Origin: a virus
Direction: 5' to 3' (one strand)
Virus record (IMG/VR): IMGVR_UViG_3300035698_020428
Span: 1-24,469 of that record
DNA length: 24,469 bases
The notes under the pieces are model-generated. The model made no database searches, was not told the DNA's origin, and worked only from the letters and a program-made list of their open reading frames with translations. Shown here piece by piece: positions 1 to 6,748 of the stretch. A program made the position numbers and the translations under genes. The stretch's first letter is position 1. Every line of letters starts with the position of its first letter.

Positions 1-1
1 A

Positions 2-565
2 AGTGCAGAATTTGTAGACAATAAAAACCTGCGTAAAGAGATTGGAAATCTCAATAAGTGTGGAGTTCTTTTTGATGCTGAAAAGAAACCGTACACAATC
101 AAATCTGTAGGACTTAAAAGAGTAGATCTAATTGAGCTGTTTCTTAAAGGGGTTGAGAGTGTACCTGAAGATCATGAAGATGCTAAAAAAATTCCTGAGT
201 CTGTTATTATTTTTTATAATGACATTGTAAACGGAGTAGATCCGAGTCCAGAAGAAATTGCTGAGATTCGTAAGAAAAAAGCTCCAAAAGTAAAAAAAGA
301 TAGAGGTCCTAATTTTGAACAGAGAGCATATGATATGATCAAAAGCATGGCTGGTAAGACTAAAGAAGAGATTGTGGCCGCAGGACTTGCTATGTATACA
401 GATTTGTATGCTAAAAAGGATCCGCCTAAGACAGATGCAGTTTTTATCGCTAAACGTAATAACATTTATATTGATATTGCTGAGAAGAAGATCAAAAAAG
501 AATCTACTCCTGTAGAGGAAACTCCTGTAGAAGAAGCTCCTGTAAAAGAAAAGAAAGGTAAGTAA
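2..565 (+). CDS. Partial conserved phage protein with charged, repeat-bearing tail (5' end outside window)
   Basis: The reading frame is open from the first bases of the window to the TAA at 563-565, giving 187 residues without the true N-terminus. An internal ATG at 335 exists but the frame upstream has the same character, so I treat this as one truncated gene. The visible part is hydrophilic. Its middle is Lys/Pro rich (around KKKAPKVKKDRG) and the tail carries imperfect short repeats of the type PVEE/TPVEE/APVKE before ending in KKGK, which looks disordered. It ends one base before the folE ATG, so the two are probably co-transcribed. I do not recognise the family and assign no function. 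Confidence 0.75.
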   Translation, partial: SAEFVDNKNLRKEIGNLNKCGVLFDAEKKPYTIKSVGLKRVDLIELFLKGVESVPEDHEDAKKIPESVIIFYNDIVNGVDPSPEEIAEIRKKKAPKVKKDRGPNFEQRAYDMIKSMAGKTKEEIVAAGLAMYTDLYAKKDPPKTDAVFIAKRNNIYIDIAEKKIKKESTPVEETPVEEAPVKEKKGK

Positions 566-566
566 T

Positions 567-1145
567 ATGGATCAAAGTCTTGTAAAAAAAGAATTCTCAA
601 GGCTACTAGTCGATGGGTTGGGGTTAAATTTAAATGACCCCAACCTACTTGACACTCCTAAAAGAGTAGCTAAAATGTATTGTCAGGAACTCTTAAAAAA
701 TATAGGAAAAGAATTTAATGAGTTTAAAGAGTTTCCCAATAGTCAAAAGTATGACCAAATAGTAATGTCAGATCGTATATCTTTTGTTTCAATGTGTTCA
801 CATCATTTCCTCCCATTTTCTGGGGAAGCATGGGTAGCTTATATACCAGATGTAAAACTTACAGGATTATCTAAATTAGCAAGATGTGTGGAACATTATT
901 CTGCTAAACCTCAACTACAAGAGAATTTATGTCAAGAAGTAATTAAAAGAATAGATACAATTCTTAAACCTCAAGGCACATTTGTGTTTATGAGAGCTAT
1001 ACATAATTGTGTACGATGTCGTGGTGTAAAACAATCTAATTCAGGAATGATAACAAGTTCAGTATCTGGAGTTTTTAAAACTAATCAGCATCTGGAAGAA
1101 AAAGCTCTAGCAATGATCCAGATATCTTTAAAATCTACATTATAA
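567..1145 (+). CDS. folE: GTP cyclohydrolase I (FolE)
   Basis: FolE converts GTP to 7,8-dihydroneopterin triphosphate in the cytoplasm. This is the entry step to folate and also to 7-deazaguanines (preQ0, queuosine). At 192 aa it is close to the catalytic core length of the family. The zinc site is visible as C77 and H80 in MCSHHFLPF plus C148 in CVRCRG. Other hallmarks are GLSKLARCVEHYSAKPQLQE (the GLSKL...RPQLQE family block) and the tail MITSSVSGVF. The ATG at 567 has an AAAGG site about 8 bases upstream. The next gene is a QueD-like protein and a DpdA-like transglycosylase lies in the same cassette, so a role in DNA 7-deazaguanine modification is more likely than folate supply. A GC-rich hairpin lies within its early codons. 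Confidence 0.95.
   Translation: MDQSLVKKEFSRLLVDGLGLNLNDPNLLDTPKRVAKMYCQELLKNIGKEFNEFKEFPNSQKYDQIVMSDRISFVSMCSHHFLPFSGEAWVAYIPDVKLTGLSKLARCVEHYSAKPQLQENLCQEVIKRIDTILKPQGTFVFMRAIHNCVRCRGVKQSNSGMITSSVSGVFKTNQHLEEKALAMIQISLKSTL
616..645 (+). other. GC-rich hairpin inside the start of folE
   Basis: A perfect 9-bp inverted repeat, GGTTGGGGT at 616-624 and ACCCCAACC at 637-645, has a 12-base A/T loop. It begins 49 bases after the folE start codon. In a gene this AT-rich such a stem is conspicuous and would be stable in the mRNA. No T-run follows, so it is not an intrinsic terminator. A role in mRNA stability or translation is possible but unproven. Confidence 0.5.
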
Positions 1146-1172
1146 TTTCAATTCAACTATAAGAGGTGCTTT

Positions 1173-1508
1173 ATGACGAATATTATTCTAAATACACAGT
1201 TCTCGGCAATTCATTGTTGGTCTGACTGTGGTATACCTGAGATGAAATATCTTAAACATCCTCATAGGCATGTATTCCATATACGTATGAAATGGGAAGT
1301 AAATCACGATAATAGAGATATAGAATTTATACAACAAAAAGAAAAAGTAGAACATTATATACGGGAACAATGGTTAAATAAAAATTTAGGTCAAATGTCT
1401 TGTGAGAGTATAGCTAAAACATTTGGAGTATATTGGAAAGCAGATTATGTACGTTGTATGGAGGATAATGAAAATGGAGCAGAATGGATGAAAGAGGAGG
1501 AAAAATGA
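1173..1508 (+). CDS. QueD / 6-pyruvoyltetrahydropterin synthase-like protein, divergent
   Basis: QueD turns the FolE product into 6-carboxytetrahydropterin, the second step to preQ0. This 111-aa protein shows the family layout: FSAIH near residue 10 (first zinc His), HPHRHVFHI near residue 30 (in place of HGHxY), MSCESIA (equivalent of PTxEN/A) and a final Glu region CMEDNENGAEW. The canonical catalytic Cys just before the HGH motif is not present there; the nearest Cys is further upstream (DCGIPEM). The chemistry may therefore differ, or another residue may serve. It follows folE by 27 bases with an AGAGG site and overlaps the radical SAM start by 4 bases (ATGA), so the three genes form a translationally coupled unit. 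Family assignment is by motif only; moderately sure. Confidence 0.7.
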   Translation: MTNIILNTQFSAIHCWSDCGIPEMKYLKHPHRHVFHIRMKWEVNHDNRDIEFIQQKEKVEHYIREQWLNKNLGQMSCESIAKTFGVYWKADYVRCMEDNENGAEWMKEEEK

Positions 1509-2860
1509 AATATGATAGTATTATAATTGATCCAGCATCTACAGAGTTTAATAGGGGAAGTTTTTGTTATTTGCCTTATATATTCTACTCTGCATGTAAA
1601 CAAGGAAAAGAAAATGTAAAAATTCTTGAAAACTTCACAATCGCAGAAATAGATAACTTACCAGAAGCGGATAATTACTATATTGCACTCTGGTCATATC
1701 CGCAAATCGAAGCTTGCAAAGTATTAAATCGTTTTATTAAAGGAAATGTACATTTTTTCGGGTACTACGGTCTTATTGACGAATTAAATTTACCTAAAAT
1801 AGTAATAGGAGACAGCTTAATTAAAAAAGGCATTATGGATTATCCTTATTACTTTGAAGACTTTAAGTATCTATTGTTAAGTGATTGTGATATGCATTTG
1901 AAAAAATATCAAGGTCAAGTCTATCCTTTCTGTACTACATACGGGTGTCCTAATGGATGTACATTCTGTCCTTCTACTATTAATTGTAATAAAACAAGAG
2001 TTGTTCCTGATGGTAAAGAAGTTATTAAAAGTTTAGAGTATATGGATTCTGAAAATATAAGATGTATACATTTTACAGATGAAGATTTCTTTTGGAATAC
2101 AGATAGAACATGTGAAATATTAAGTTGGTTTGATGATTGTAATAAATGTAATGATAAAGACGACCAATATCAACTTATTGCTATGGGTCATATAGGAACA
2201 GTTCTTAAATTTGTAGAAAAATATGGAATAAGGCCTTTAGAGAGGGCAGGAGTAAAATTAATAGAAGTTGGATTTGAAACAGCAGATGAAAAATTAGCTA
2301 AAGATATGGGTAAAGTATCTGTGGAAAAATATGAAAAGTTAGCTAAAACATTCAAACACTCTAAAGTAAACATTTTTTGGCTTACTTTAACTTTCTTTCC
2401 TGGTGAAACATTAAATACTTTAAATAAAACAGGGGAATTTCTTAAAGTAAACGGTTATAAATTAGAAGAGCTATATGGCAGAATACAAACAAATAGTACA
2501 GAAGGAGGATTAGGCCAATTCTTTCAGTGGTACCCGGGTACTAGAGGATTTGAAAAAAGAAGAGTATTTGGAAAGGTTCTAGATGAAAGACCAGTTAGAC
2601 TGTTACCTTCTTATATACCTGATTCTTTCTTATATGATAAAATTAAATCTGTAAAAGAAATATCTACATTAGATTATAAATGGTTTGAACTTTACAATTT
2701 ACCCAAAAGTTTATGCAAATTTACTAATCCTAAGGAGTTTGATAAATGTACTATAATTGAAGCAGTAGAGTATCTATATTTGGTTAAACGCTGTACTAAA
2801 GAAGAAGGGTATACTTTCTTTGCCATAGCGGCTCGTCTAGGAATAATTACTAGTCGTTAG
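1505..2860 (+). CDS. Radical SAM enzyme with B12-binding-like N-terminal region
   Basis: Radical SAM enzymes use a [4Fe-4S] cluster to cleave S-adenosylmethionine and start radical chemistry. The cluster motif is C148-x3-C152-x2-C155 within GCPNGCTFC. Other family blocks are IHFTDEDFFWN (the strand after the cluster), IEVGFETADEKLA (the G-ES-like block) and LTFFPGETLNTLNKT (the GlPGET-like block). About 145 residues precede the cluster, as in cobalamin-binding radical SAM proteins, but I see no DxHxxG cobalamin ligand motif. At 451 aa it is about twice the length of QueE. The start at 1505 is preferred over 1484 because GAGGAGG sits just upstream. It is coupled to the QueD-like gene, so it may act on a pterin, a deazaguanine or the modified DNA base. 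It could replace QueE or tailor the base; neither can be shown from sequence. Confidence 0.85.
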   Translation: MKYDSIIIDPASTEFNRGSFCYLPYIFYSACKQGKENVKILENFTIAEIDNLPEADNYYIALWSYPQIEACKVLNRFIKGNVHFFGYYGLIDELNLPKIVIGDSLIKKGIMDYPYYFEDFKYLLLSDCDMHLKKYQGQVYPFCTTYGCPNGCTFCPSTINCNKTRVVPDGKEVIKSLEYMDSENIRCIHFTDEDFFWNTDRTCEILSWFDDCNKCNDKDDQYQLIAMGHIGTVLKFVEKYGIRPLERAGVKLIEVGFETADEKLAKDMGKVSVEKYEKLAKTFKHSKVNIFWLTLTFFPGETLNTLNKTGEFLKVNGYKLEELYGRIQTNSTEGGLGQFFQWYPGTRGFEKRRVFGKVLDERPVRLLPSYIPDSFLYDKIKSVKEISTLDYKWFELYNLPKSLCKFTNPKEFDKCTIIEAVEYLYLVKRCTKEEGYTFFAIAARLGIITSR

Positions 2861-2866
2861 CTATGT

Positions 2867-2905
2867 ATAGCTACTACATAGTTCCTTGCTTAAAACGCAG
2901 AATTC
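2867..2905 (+). repeat. 39-bp intergenic repeat, copy A, leading into a 16-bp palindrome
   Basis: This 39-base stretch matches 12883-12921 at 37 of 39 positions; the differences are at repeat positions 11 and 13. Both copies are intergenic. Copy A runs into a perfect 16-bp palindrome ACGCAGAATTCTGCGT at 2895-2910; copy B stops after the first half plus the centre. Function is unknown. A regulatory protein site, promoter part or RNA leader are possible readings. Confidence 0.8.
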
Positions 2906-2967
2906 TGCGTCTAATTAGCAAAATATTTTTAAGTCAATAGTATAATAACAGTTGAAAGGAGTTTAAA

Positions 2968-3228
2968 ATGGAAAAAATTATAGGTATTTCAGCAAAAGAG
3001 CTTTTAGAACAACCAAAAACACCGTCTACGGTCAAAATCGAAAATGAGGAGTTTGTAATTATCGATGAAGGGTACAGTTTTGAAACCTCTAGATGTAATG
3101 ACCCCTTCAAATTGGTAGTTTGGATTGGTCATCTAACAGAGAAAAATTGGTGTACTACTGAAATGATATCTGATCTAATAGATGAATTTTGTAAAGAATA
3201 TAAATATGATAGAAATTGGAACTGCTAA
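2968..3228 (+). CDS. Hypothetical 86-aa protein in the modification cassette
   Basis: This small acidic protein lies downstream of the 39-bp repeat. A good GGAG site lies 7 to 8 bases before the ATG. There is no signal peptide or membrane segment. Four Cys/Trp-rich stretches stand out in the second half (RCNDPF, VVWIGH, NWCTTEM, NWNC). Its stop lies 8 bases before the ATG of the glycosyltransferase, and its last bases supply part of that gene's AAAGGAGG site. I do not recognise the family. Position suggests a helper to the modification enzymes, but nothing in the protein shows this. Confidence 0.7.
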   Translation: MEKIIGISAKELLEQPKTPSTVKIENEEFVIIDEGYSFETSRCNDPFKLVVWIGHLTEKNWCTTEMISDLIDEFCKEYKYDRNWNC

Positions 3229-3238
3229 AGGAGGTAGT

Positions 3239-4267
3239 ATGAAAATTATTAATGTACCAATAGAGCCTTTGGAAGAGAGATACTCTGCACAATGGGATAC
3301 TTGGTTTTGTAACCATTTAGCTGTGGACATAATAGATTATGATAATGTATACGGTAGAAAGTATGAAGGCATAAAAGACGGTTCTTTTTTAGATGTTGTC
3401 CAAACAAATATTTACAAGGCTACTCAACTTAGAAAAATCTGTAAAATATTAACCAAAAAGGAGTTTCAAACAAACAGTGCTCAAGATGTAGTTGTATTTT
3501 TTCAAGATATTTGGTTTCCAGGACTTGAAATGTTAGCATACATTAGAGATGGCATAGGACTCAAATTTAAAATCTGTGGATGCCTTCATGCTGGTACATA
3601 TGACCCTAATGATTTTTTAGCTAAACAGGGGATGGGTAAATGGGGTGAAAAATTAGAGGAGAGTTGGTTTGAAATAGTAGATGCTATTTTTGTAGCTACA
3701 GAGTATCATAGAGATTTAATAAAACAAAGAAGAAAAATTGCTCCTCATAAAATACATGTTACTGGATTTCCTATATATGCAGATGAAATAGATCATACAA
3801 AAGGTATTAAAAAAGAGAATATAATAGTATTTCCTCATAGACTAGATGAGGAAAAGAGACCTGACTTGTTTGGTAGACTTAAGGAAGAATGTAAATGTAT
3901 GAAAGAATTTAAAGGGTGGGTGTGGCTTAAATCTAAAGATGCCTGTAGAAATAAAAAAGAGTATTATGAATTATTGGCTAGATCCAAAATAGCTATATCA
4001 TTTGCAGAGCAAGAGACGTGGGGAATTGCGATGCAGGAGGCTGTATTTAATGGATGTTATCCTATAGTTCCTGATAAGCTTAGTTACTCTAAAATGTATG
4101 AACGATGTTTTCGATATAATGATTGGAAAGAATTATTATTAACATTAGAATTATGTATGAAAACTAGTTACACCCCTCATAAAGAGTTTGATAGAAATAA
4201 GAAATATTTATCTGATAAAGGTAAACAAGCTATACCTAACATGATTAATATTATGAAACTGTTGTAA
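3239..4267 (+). CDS. GT-B glycosyltransferase, resembling queuosine mannosyltransferase (QTMAN/GTDC1) in its C-terminal half
   Basis: At 342 aa, a retaining GT-B enzyme would transfer a sugar from an NDP-sugar. The C-terminal half has VFPHRLDEEKRPDLF followed by the E-x7-E type donor site AEQETWGIAMQEAVFNGCYP and LSYSKMY. This order, with PHR-DEEK and GCYPxxPxxLxY, is what I recall from the GT domain of the tRNA-queuosine mannosyltransferase family. The N-terminal half has FQDIWFPGLE, CLHAGTYDPNDF and VDAIFVATEYHRDLI, typical of an acceptor domain. The start at 3239 is chosen over 3182 because of an AAAGGAGG site just upstream. Placed between a radical SAM enzyme and a DpdA-like gene, it may glycosylate a modified DNA base; alternatives are another phage DNA base or a host surface sugar. 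Confidence 0.82.
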   Translation: MKIINVPIEPLEERYSAQWDTWFCNHLAVDIIDYDNVYGRKYEGIKDGSFLDVVQTNIYKATQLRKICKILTKKEFQTNSAQDVVVFFQDIWFPGLEMLAYIRDGIGLKFKICGCLHAGTYDPNDFLAKQGMGKWGEKLEESWFEIVDAIFVATEYHRDLIKQRRKIAPHKIHVTGFPIYADEIDHTKGIKKENIIVFPHRLDEEKRPDLFGRLKEECKCMKEFKGWVWLKSKDACRNKKEYYELLARSKIAISFAEQETWGIAMQEAVFNGCYPIVPDKLSYSKMYERCFRYNDWKELLLTLELCMKTSYTPHKEFDRNKKYLSDKGKQAIPNMINIMKLL

Positions 4268-4285
4268 ATATCTTACAAAAATACA

Positions 4286-4302
4286 GAACATATGTTATAA
4301 TA
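4286..4302 (+). promoter_or_regulatory. Extended -10 promoter with ACATATGT palindrome, copy 1
   Basis: The element GAACATATGTTATAATA holds the palindrome ACATATGT and an extended -10 (TGT then TATAAT at 4296-4301). A weak TTACAA lies 17 bases upstream as a possible -35. It stands 32 bases before the small CxxC gene at 4334. The surrounding 44 bases (from 4277) are nearly identical to those of copy 4 (from 18507). Confidence 0.75.
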
Positions 4303-4333
4303 TATTATAAAAGTAAATAAATGAGGCAATATT

Positions 4334-4576
4334 ATGAAATGTTCGATCTGTAGAAGAGAACGTAGTGCTATATATCTAGATGAAGTAGTAAAAGATATTA
4401 GTTATGAATTGGATTTAGACCCCGAAACTGTTACAACAAAAGTGAGATATTGTAATGACTCAGATAGTTGTAAATCTAAACTCAATGCTTTTGTATTTTT
4501 TACTAAAGAAACTGTAAGAAGAGCATCCAAAGGAATAGTGCCCTCGACGAGGGTAGCTAGGAGGGTAGGTGTATAA
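4334..4576 (+). CDS. Small CxxC protein, possibly zinc-binding
   Basis: This 80-aa protein begins MKCSICRRERSAIYLDE and has a second Cys pair in YCNDSDSCKSK near residue 45, so four Cys could hold one zinc ion. The tail is basic and ends in RRVGV. It is the first gene after promoter copy 1 and has a GAGG site 7 to 8 bases before the ATG. A homing endonuclease with its own promoter follows. I do not recognise a named family; DNA or RNA binding would be plausible for a basic small zinc protein but is not shown. Confidence 0.7.
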   Translation: MKCSICRRERSAIYLDEVVKDISYELDLDPETVTTKVRYCNDSDSCKSKLNAFVFFTKETVRRASKGIVPSTRVARRVGV

Positions 4577-4583
4577 TTTATAG

Positions 4584-4612
4584 TTGACAAAGTACCTTAG
4601 ATGTGCTACACT
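4584..4612 (+). promoter_or_regulatory. Sigma-70-type promoter for the homing endonuclease
   Basis: A perfect TTGACA (4584-4589) is separated by 17 bases from TACACT (4607-4612). A TGC directly before the -10 box gives an extended -10. It is the only canonical two-box promoter I found in the window, and it lies 35 bases before the HNH gene start. Confidence 0.75.
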
Positions 4613-4646
4613 TCTTATGACTATTAATTAAAATAAGGAGTATGAT

Positions 4647-5123
4647 ATGGAAGAAATATGGAAAGATATACCTAAATTTGAAGGATATTATCAAGCTAGT
4701 AATTTAGGAAGAGTTAAAAGTTTTTGGAAAAGCGGAAGGATACTTAAACAAAGAGTTAATCCAACAACTGGATATGTTCAAGTATCTTTACATAAGAATA
4801 AAAAATCATATCATAGAAGTACACATGTTTTAATTGGGCTAACATTTTTAGGACCTAGACCAACAGGATATGAAATTAATCATAAAGATTTTAATAAAGA
4901 AAATAATTTTTCAGATAATTTAGAATATTTAACACCAGAACAAAATGTATTGTCTAGTTCAAAAGCAGGTAAATGTAGAAAAAAATTAACGGAAAAAGAT
5001 GTATTAGAAATTAGAGCAAATAAAGATACAGTTCATTGTTTTATTCTAGCTAAAAAATTTAATTGTTCTGAAGGTAACATTAGACATATACAAACAAGGA
5101 AATGTTATAAATGGGTAAAATAG
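4647..5123 (+). CDS. HNH homing endonuclease (NUMOD4-HNH)
   Basis: At 158 aa, this free-standing homing endonuclease would cut DNA in relatives lacking the gene and so spread. Residues 3-25 (EIWKDIPKFEGYYQASNLGR) are a NUMOD4 motif. Residues about 70-105 are an HNH core (YEINHKDFNKENNFSDNLEY then LTPEQNV), with the His, Asn and Asn positions in place. The C-terminus (KLTEKDVLEIRANK, then CSEGNIRHI) looks like a helix-turn-helix DNA-binding module. An AAGGAG site lies 7 to 8 bases before the ATG. It has its own promoter and interrupts the modification cassette between a small CxxC gene and the DpdA-like gene, which fits a recent, independently expressed selfish insertion. Confidence 0.9.
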   Translation: MEEIWKDIPKFEGYYQASNLGRVKSFWKSGRILKQRVNPTTGYVQVSLHKNKKSYHRSTHVLIGLTFLGPRPTGYEINHKDFNKENNFSDNLEYLTPEQNVLSSSKAGKCRKKLTEKDVLEIRANKDTVHCFILAKKFNCSEGNIRHIQTRKCYKWVK

Positions 5124-5138
5124 AAAGTAAGGCTAAGT

Positions 5139-6125
5139 ATGCGAAAAGACGTTAAAATTTTCTTAGATTCGGGCTCTCCCAGTTTGTATAATAAATTAAT
5201 GCGACAAAATAAAGATGCTGGACATATGGGTAGTTTTTTAGGAGAAAGAAAACATGATGATTATTCTTTTCTTAAAACAGACGATTATAGATTATATAGA
5301 GATAATTACATTGCTTTCATTAAAGAACATATGGAAGATTTAGAAGTATATGCTAATTTTGATGTAATTAATAACGCAGAAGAAACTTGGGTTAATCAAA
5401 TGTATATGGAAGAATCTGGTCTTAATCCTTTACCTGTCTTTCATTTAGGTTCAGATATTAAATGGTTAAAAATGTATATGGATAAAGGATACGATTATAT
5501 TGCACTAGGCGGCCTTATTCCAAATCCACCTAGTATATTAATTCCTGCTTTAGATAAAATATGGAGTGAAATATTTACAGATAAATACGGAATGCCTTTA
5601 GTAAAGGTTCATGGATTTGCTGTAACTTCTGTAAAATTAGTAAATCGATGGCCGTGGTTTTCCGTTGATAGTACCAGTTGGGTTAAGTTCGGAAGATATG
5701 GAGTAATCTGTGTTCCTAAAAAAATAAATGGTAAATATGACTACACAGTAAACGCCTGGACGGTGGCGGTCTCTGCTAGAAGTCCTTCTAATAAAGAAAC
5801 AGGCAAACATTTTGATACTTTTGCTCCTGCAGAACAGAAAATAATATTAAATTATATCGAATCTAAAGGACTTAAATTAGGTAAATCGGAAATATTTAAA
5901 ACAGATAAAGAGTATGAACCTGCTGAAAATGAAAAGAAGTTTTCATCTGACGATCCTAATGTAGTAATGTATGAAAGAATTATAGAAGAAGGTATATGTA
6001 ATAATTATAAATTAAGAGACGAATTAAATATAATGTATTATTTAGATTTAGAAGCTTCCATACCCGAATGGCCTTGGGCTTTTAAAGTTGAGAATGAAAC
6101 TAAAAAATTCAAGTTATTTAAATAG
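5139..6125 (+). CDS. dpdA: DpdA-like DNA 7-deazaguanine transglycosylase
   Basis: DpdA enzymes are related to tRNA-guanine transglycosylases and exchange guanine in DNA for a 7-deazaguanine such as preQ0. This makes phage DNA resistant to many restriction enzymes. At 328 aa it shows the phage DpdA signature: FLDSG at residues 8-12 (first catalytic Asp region), YANFDVINNAEETWVNQ at about 71-87, LPVFHLG, DYIALGG, KVHGFAVTS and WPWFSVDSTSW (second Asp, D177) followed by GRYGVI. The AAGG site lies about 6 bases before the ATG. With folE and a QueD-like gene in the same cassette this is the insertion step of a DNA hypermodification pathway. QueE, QueC and any amide- or nitrile-processing gene were not seen here; they may lie outside the window or come from the host. 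Confidence 0.88.
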   Translation: MRKDVKIFLDSGSPSLYNKLMRQNKDAGHMGSFLGERKHDDYSFLKTDDYRLYRDNYIAFIKEHMEDLEVYANFDVINNAEETWVNQMYMEESGLNPLPVFHLGSDIKWLKMYMDKGYDYIALGGLIPNPPSILIPALDKIWSEIFTDKYGMPLVKVHGFAVTSVKLVNRWPWFSVDSTSWVKFGRYGVICVPKKINGKYDYTVNAWTVAVSARSPSNKETGKHFDTFAPAEQKIILNYIESKGLKLGKSEIFKTDKEYEPAENEKKFSSDDPNVVMYERIIEEGICNNYKLRDELNIMYYLDLEASIPEWPWAFKVENETKKFKLFK

Positions 6126-6136
6126 GAGGGGGAGTA

Positions 6137-6325
6137 ATGGAGTTCTATCAAAGAAAAGCAATTACCTTCCAACAATTAAAAAGAATATGTGAACATAAAC
6201 GTACTGGTAAAAATCCTTTAGCTTATCCTAATTTTTGTAAAAATTCTCTACATAAAGGAATAATACAAATATGTTCCAAGAAATATTGTCCTGTATGGAA
6301 AAGGTGGAAACATGATACTATTTAA
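6137..6325 (+). CDS. Cys-rich micro-protein, CPVW family member A
   Basis: This 62-aa basic protein follows a strong GGAGGGGGAG site. Four Cys are spaced along it and the C-terminus is ICSKKYCPVWKRWK. The same plan (ITF/L near the start, a Cys before HK/KY, a middle Cys, then C-x4-C-[PS]-[VI]-W-[KQ]-[RK]) recurs at 7066-7299 and 11769-11927. A zinc-knuckle fold is likely from the Cys spacing. It overlaps the next micro-ORF by 14 bases. Function unknown. Confidence 0.7.
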   Translation: MEFYQRKAITFQQLKRICEHKRTGKNPLAYPNFCKNSLHKGIIQICSKKYCPVWKRWKHDTI

Positions 6326-6479
6326 TGCAGGAAATTTTCCTATGATGAATACAGACGGGGAAGAAAGTAGAATGAGAGATAATCTTCTAAGTAGAGGATA
6401 CACTTGTTTTAATAGACTTTATTCCTTCTTTTACTTAGAAGAACTTGAACATGCATTAATGGAACATAAGGAGAGGTAA
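6312..6479 (+). CDS. LYxAG micro-protein, member A
   Basis: This 55-aa ORF starts inside the end of the Cys-rich gene. It begins MILFNAGNFP and has RLYSFFYLEELEHAL later. These two blocks match three other micro-ORFs in this window, at 6908, 8956 and 11924. The conservation of a short N-terminal strand (LYxAG) and a distal R-L-x-SFF-Y block supports it as a real gene. No membrane segment or signal peptide. Function unknown. Confidence 0.6.
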   Translation: MILFNAGNFPMMNTDGEESRMRDNLLSRGYTCFNRLYSFFYLEELEHALMEHKER

Positions 6480-6481
6480 TT

Positions 6482-6748
6482 ATGAAAAATAAATTTATGA
6501 TTCCTTTTTGTTTGCTTTTTATTGTTTGCTGTTTTTTAATATACCAAATAATAATTGGAAATACACAAATAAAAGAATTAAAAACTGAAATAAAAGGTCT
6601 TGAATACAAATTAAAAATATGTGAAATTGGTTCAACTGTGTATGAAAATTTTGCTCGTAAATGTATGGATGATGTAGAAGATTACCTAGAAGATATTAAT
6701 ATTAGCAGGGGAGAAGAATATGCTGTTAGAACAAAGTCCTGTAAGTAA
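6482..6748 (+). CDS. Small single-pass membrane protein
   Basis: This 88-aa protein has a short basic N-terminus (MKNKF), then a hydrophobic segment at about residues 6-26 that includes the run CLLFIVCCFLIYQIII. A predicted coiled coil (IKELKTEIKGLEYKLK) and an acidic region with three more Cys follow. The layout suits an inner-membrane anchored protein with the rest on one side. An inner-membrane spanin-like role is possible from shape alone, but no lysis genes are nearby. A GGAGAGG site lies just before the ATG; the end overlaps the next gene by 29 bases. Confidence 0.65.
   Translation: MKNKFMIPFCLLFIVCCFLIYQIIIGNTQIKELKTEIKGLEYKLKICEIGSTVYENFARKCMDDVEDYLEDINISRGEEYAVRTKSCK

Noticed and set aside
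567-1508. folE and the QueD-like gene as a folate or biopterin pathway
   Set aside because: No other folate or pterin gene (such as thymidylate synthase or DHFR) is in the window, whereas a DpdA-like gene is in the same cassette; the deazaguanine reading explains more.
4543-4555. CCCTCGACGAGGG inverted repeat as a terminator before the HNH gene
   Set aside because: The stem is only 4 bp with a realistic loop, lies within the coding end of the small CxxC gene, and has no T-run after it.
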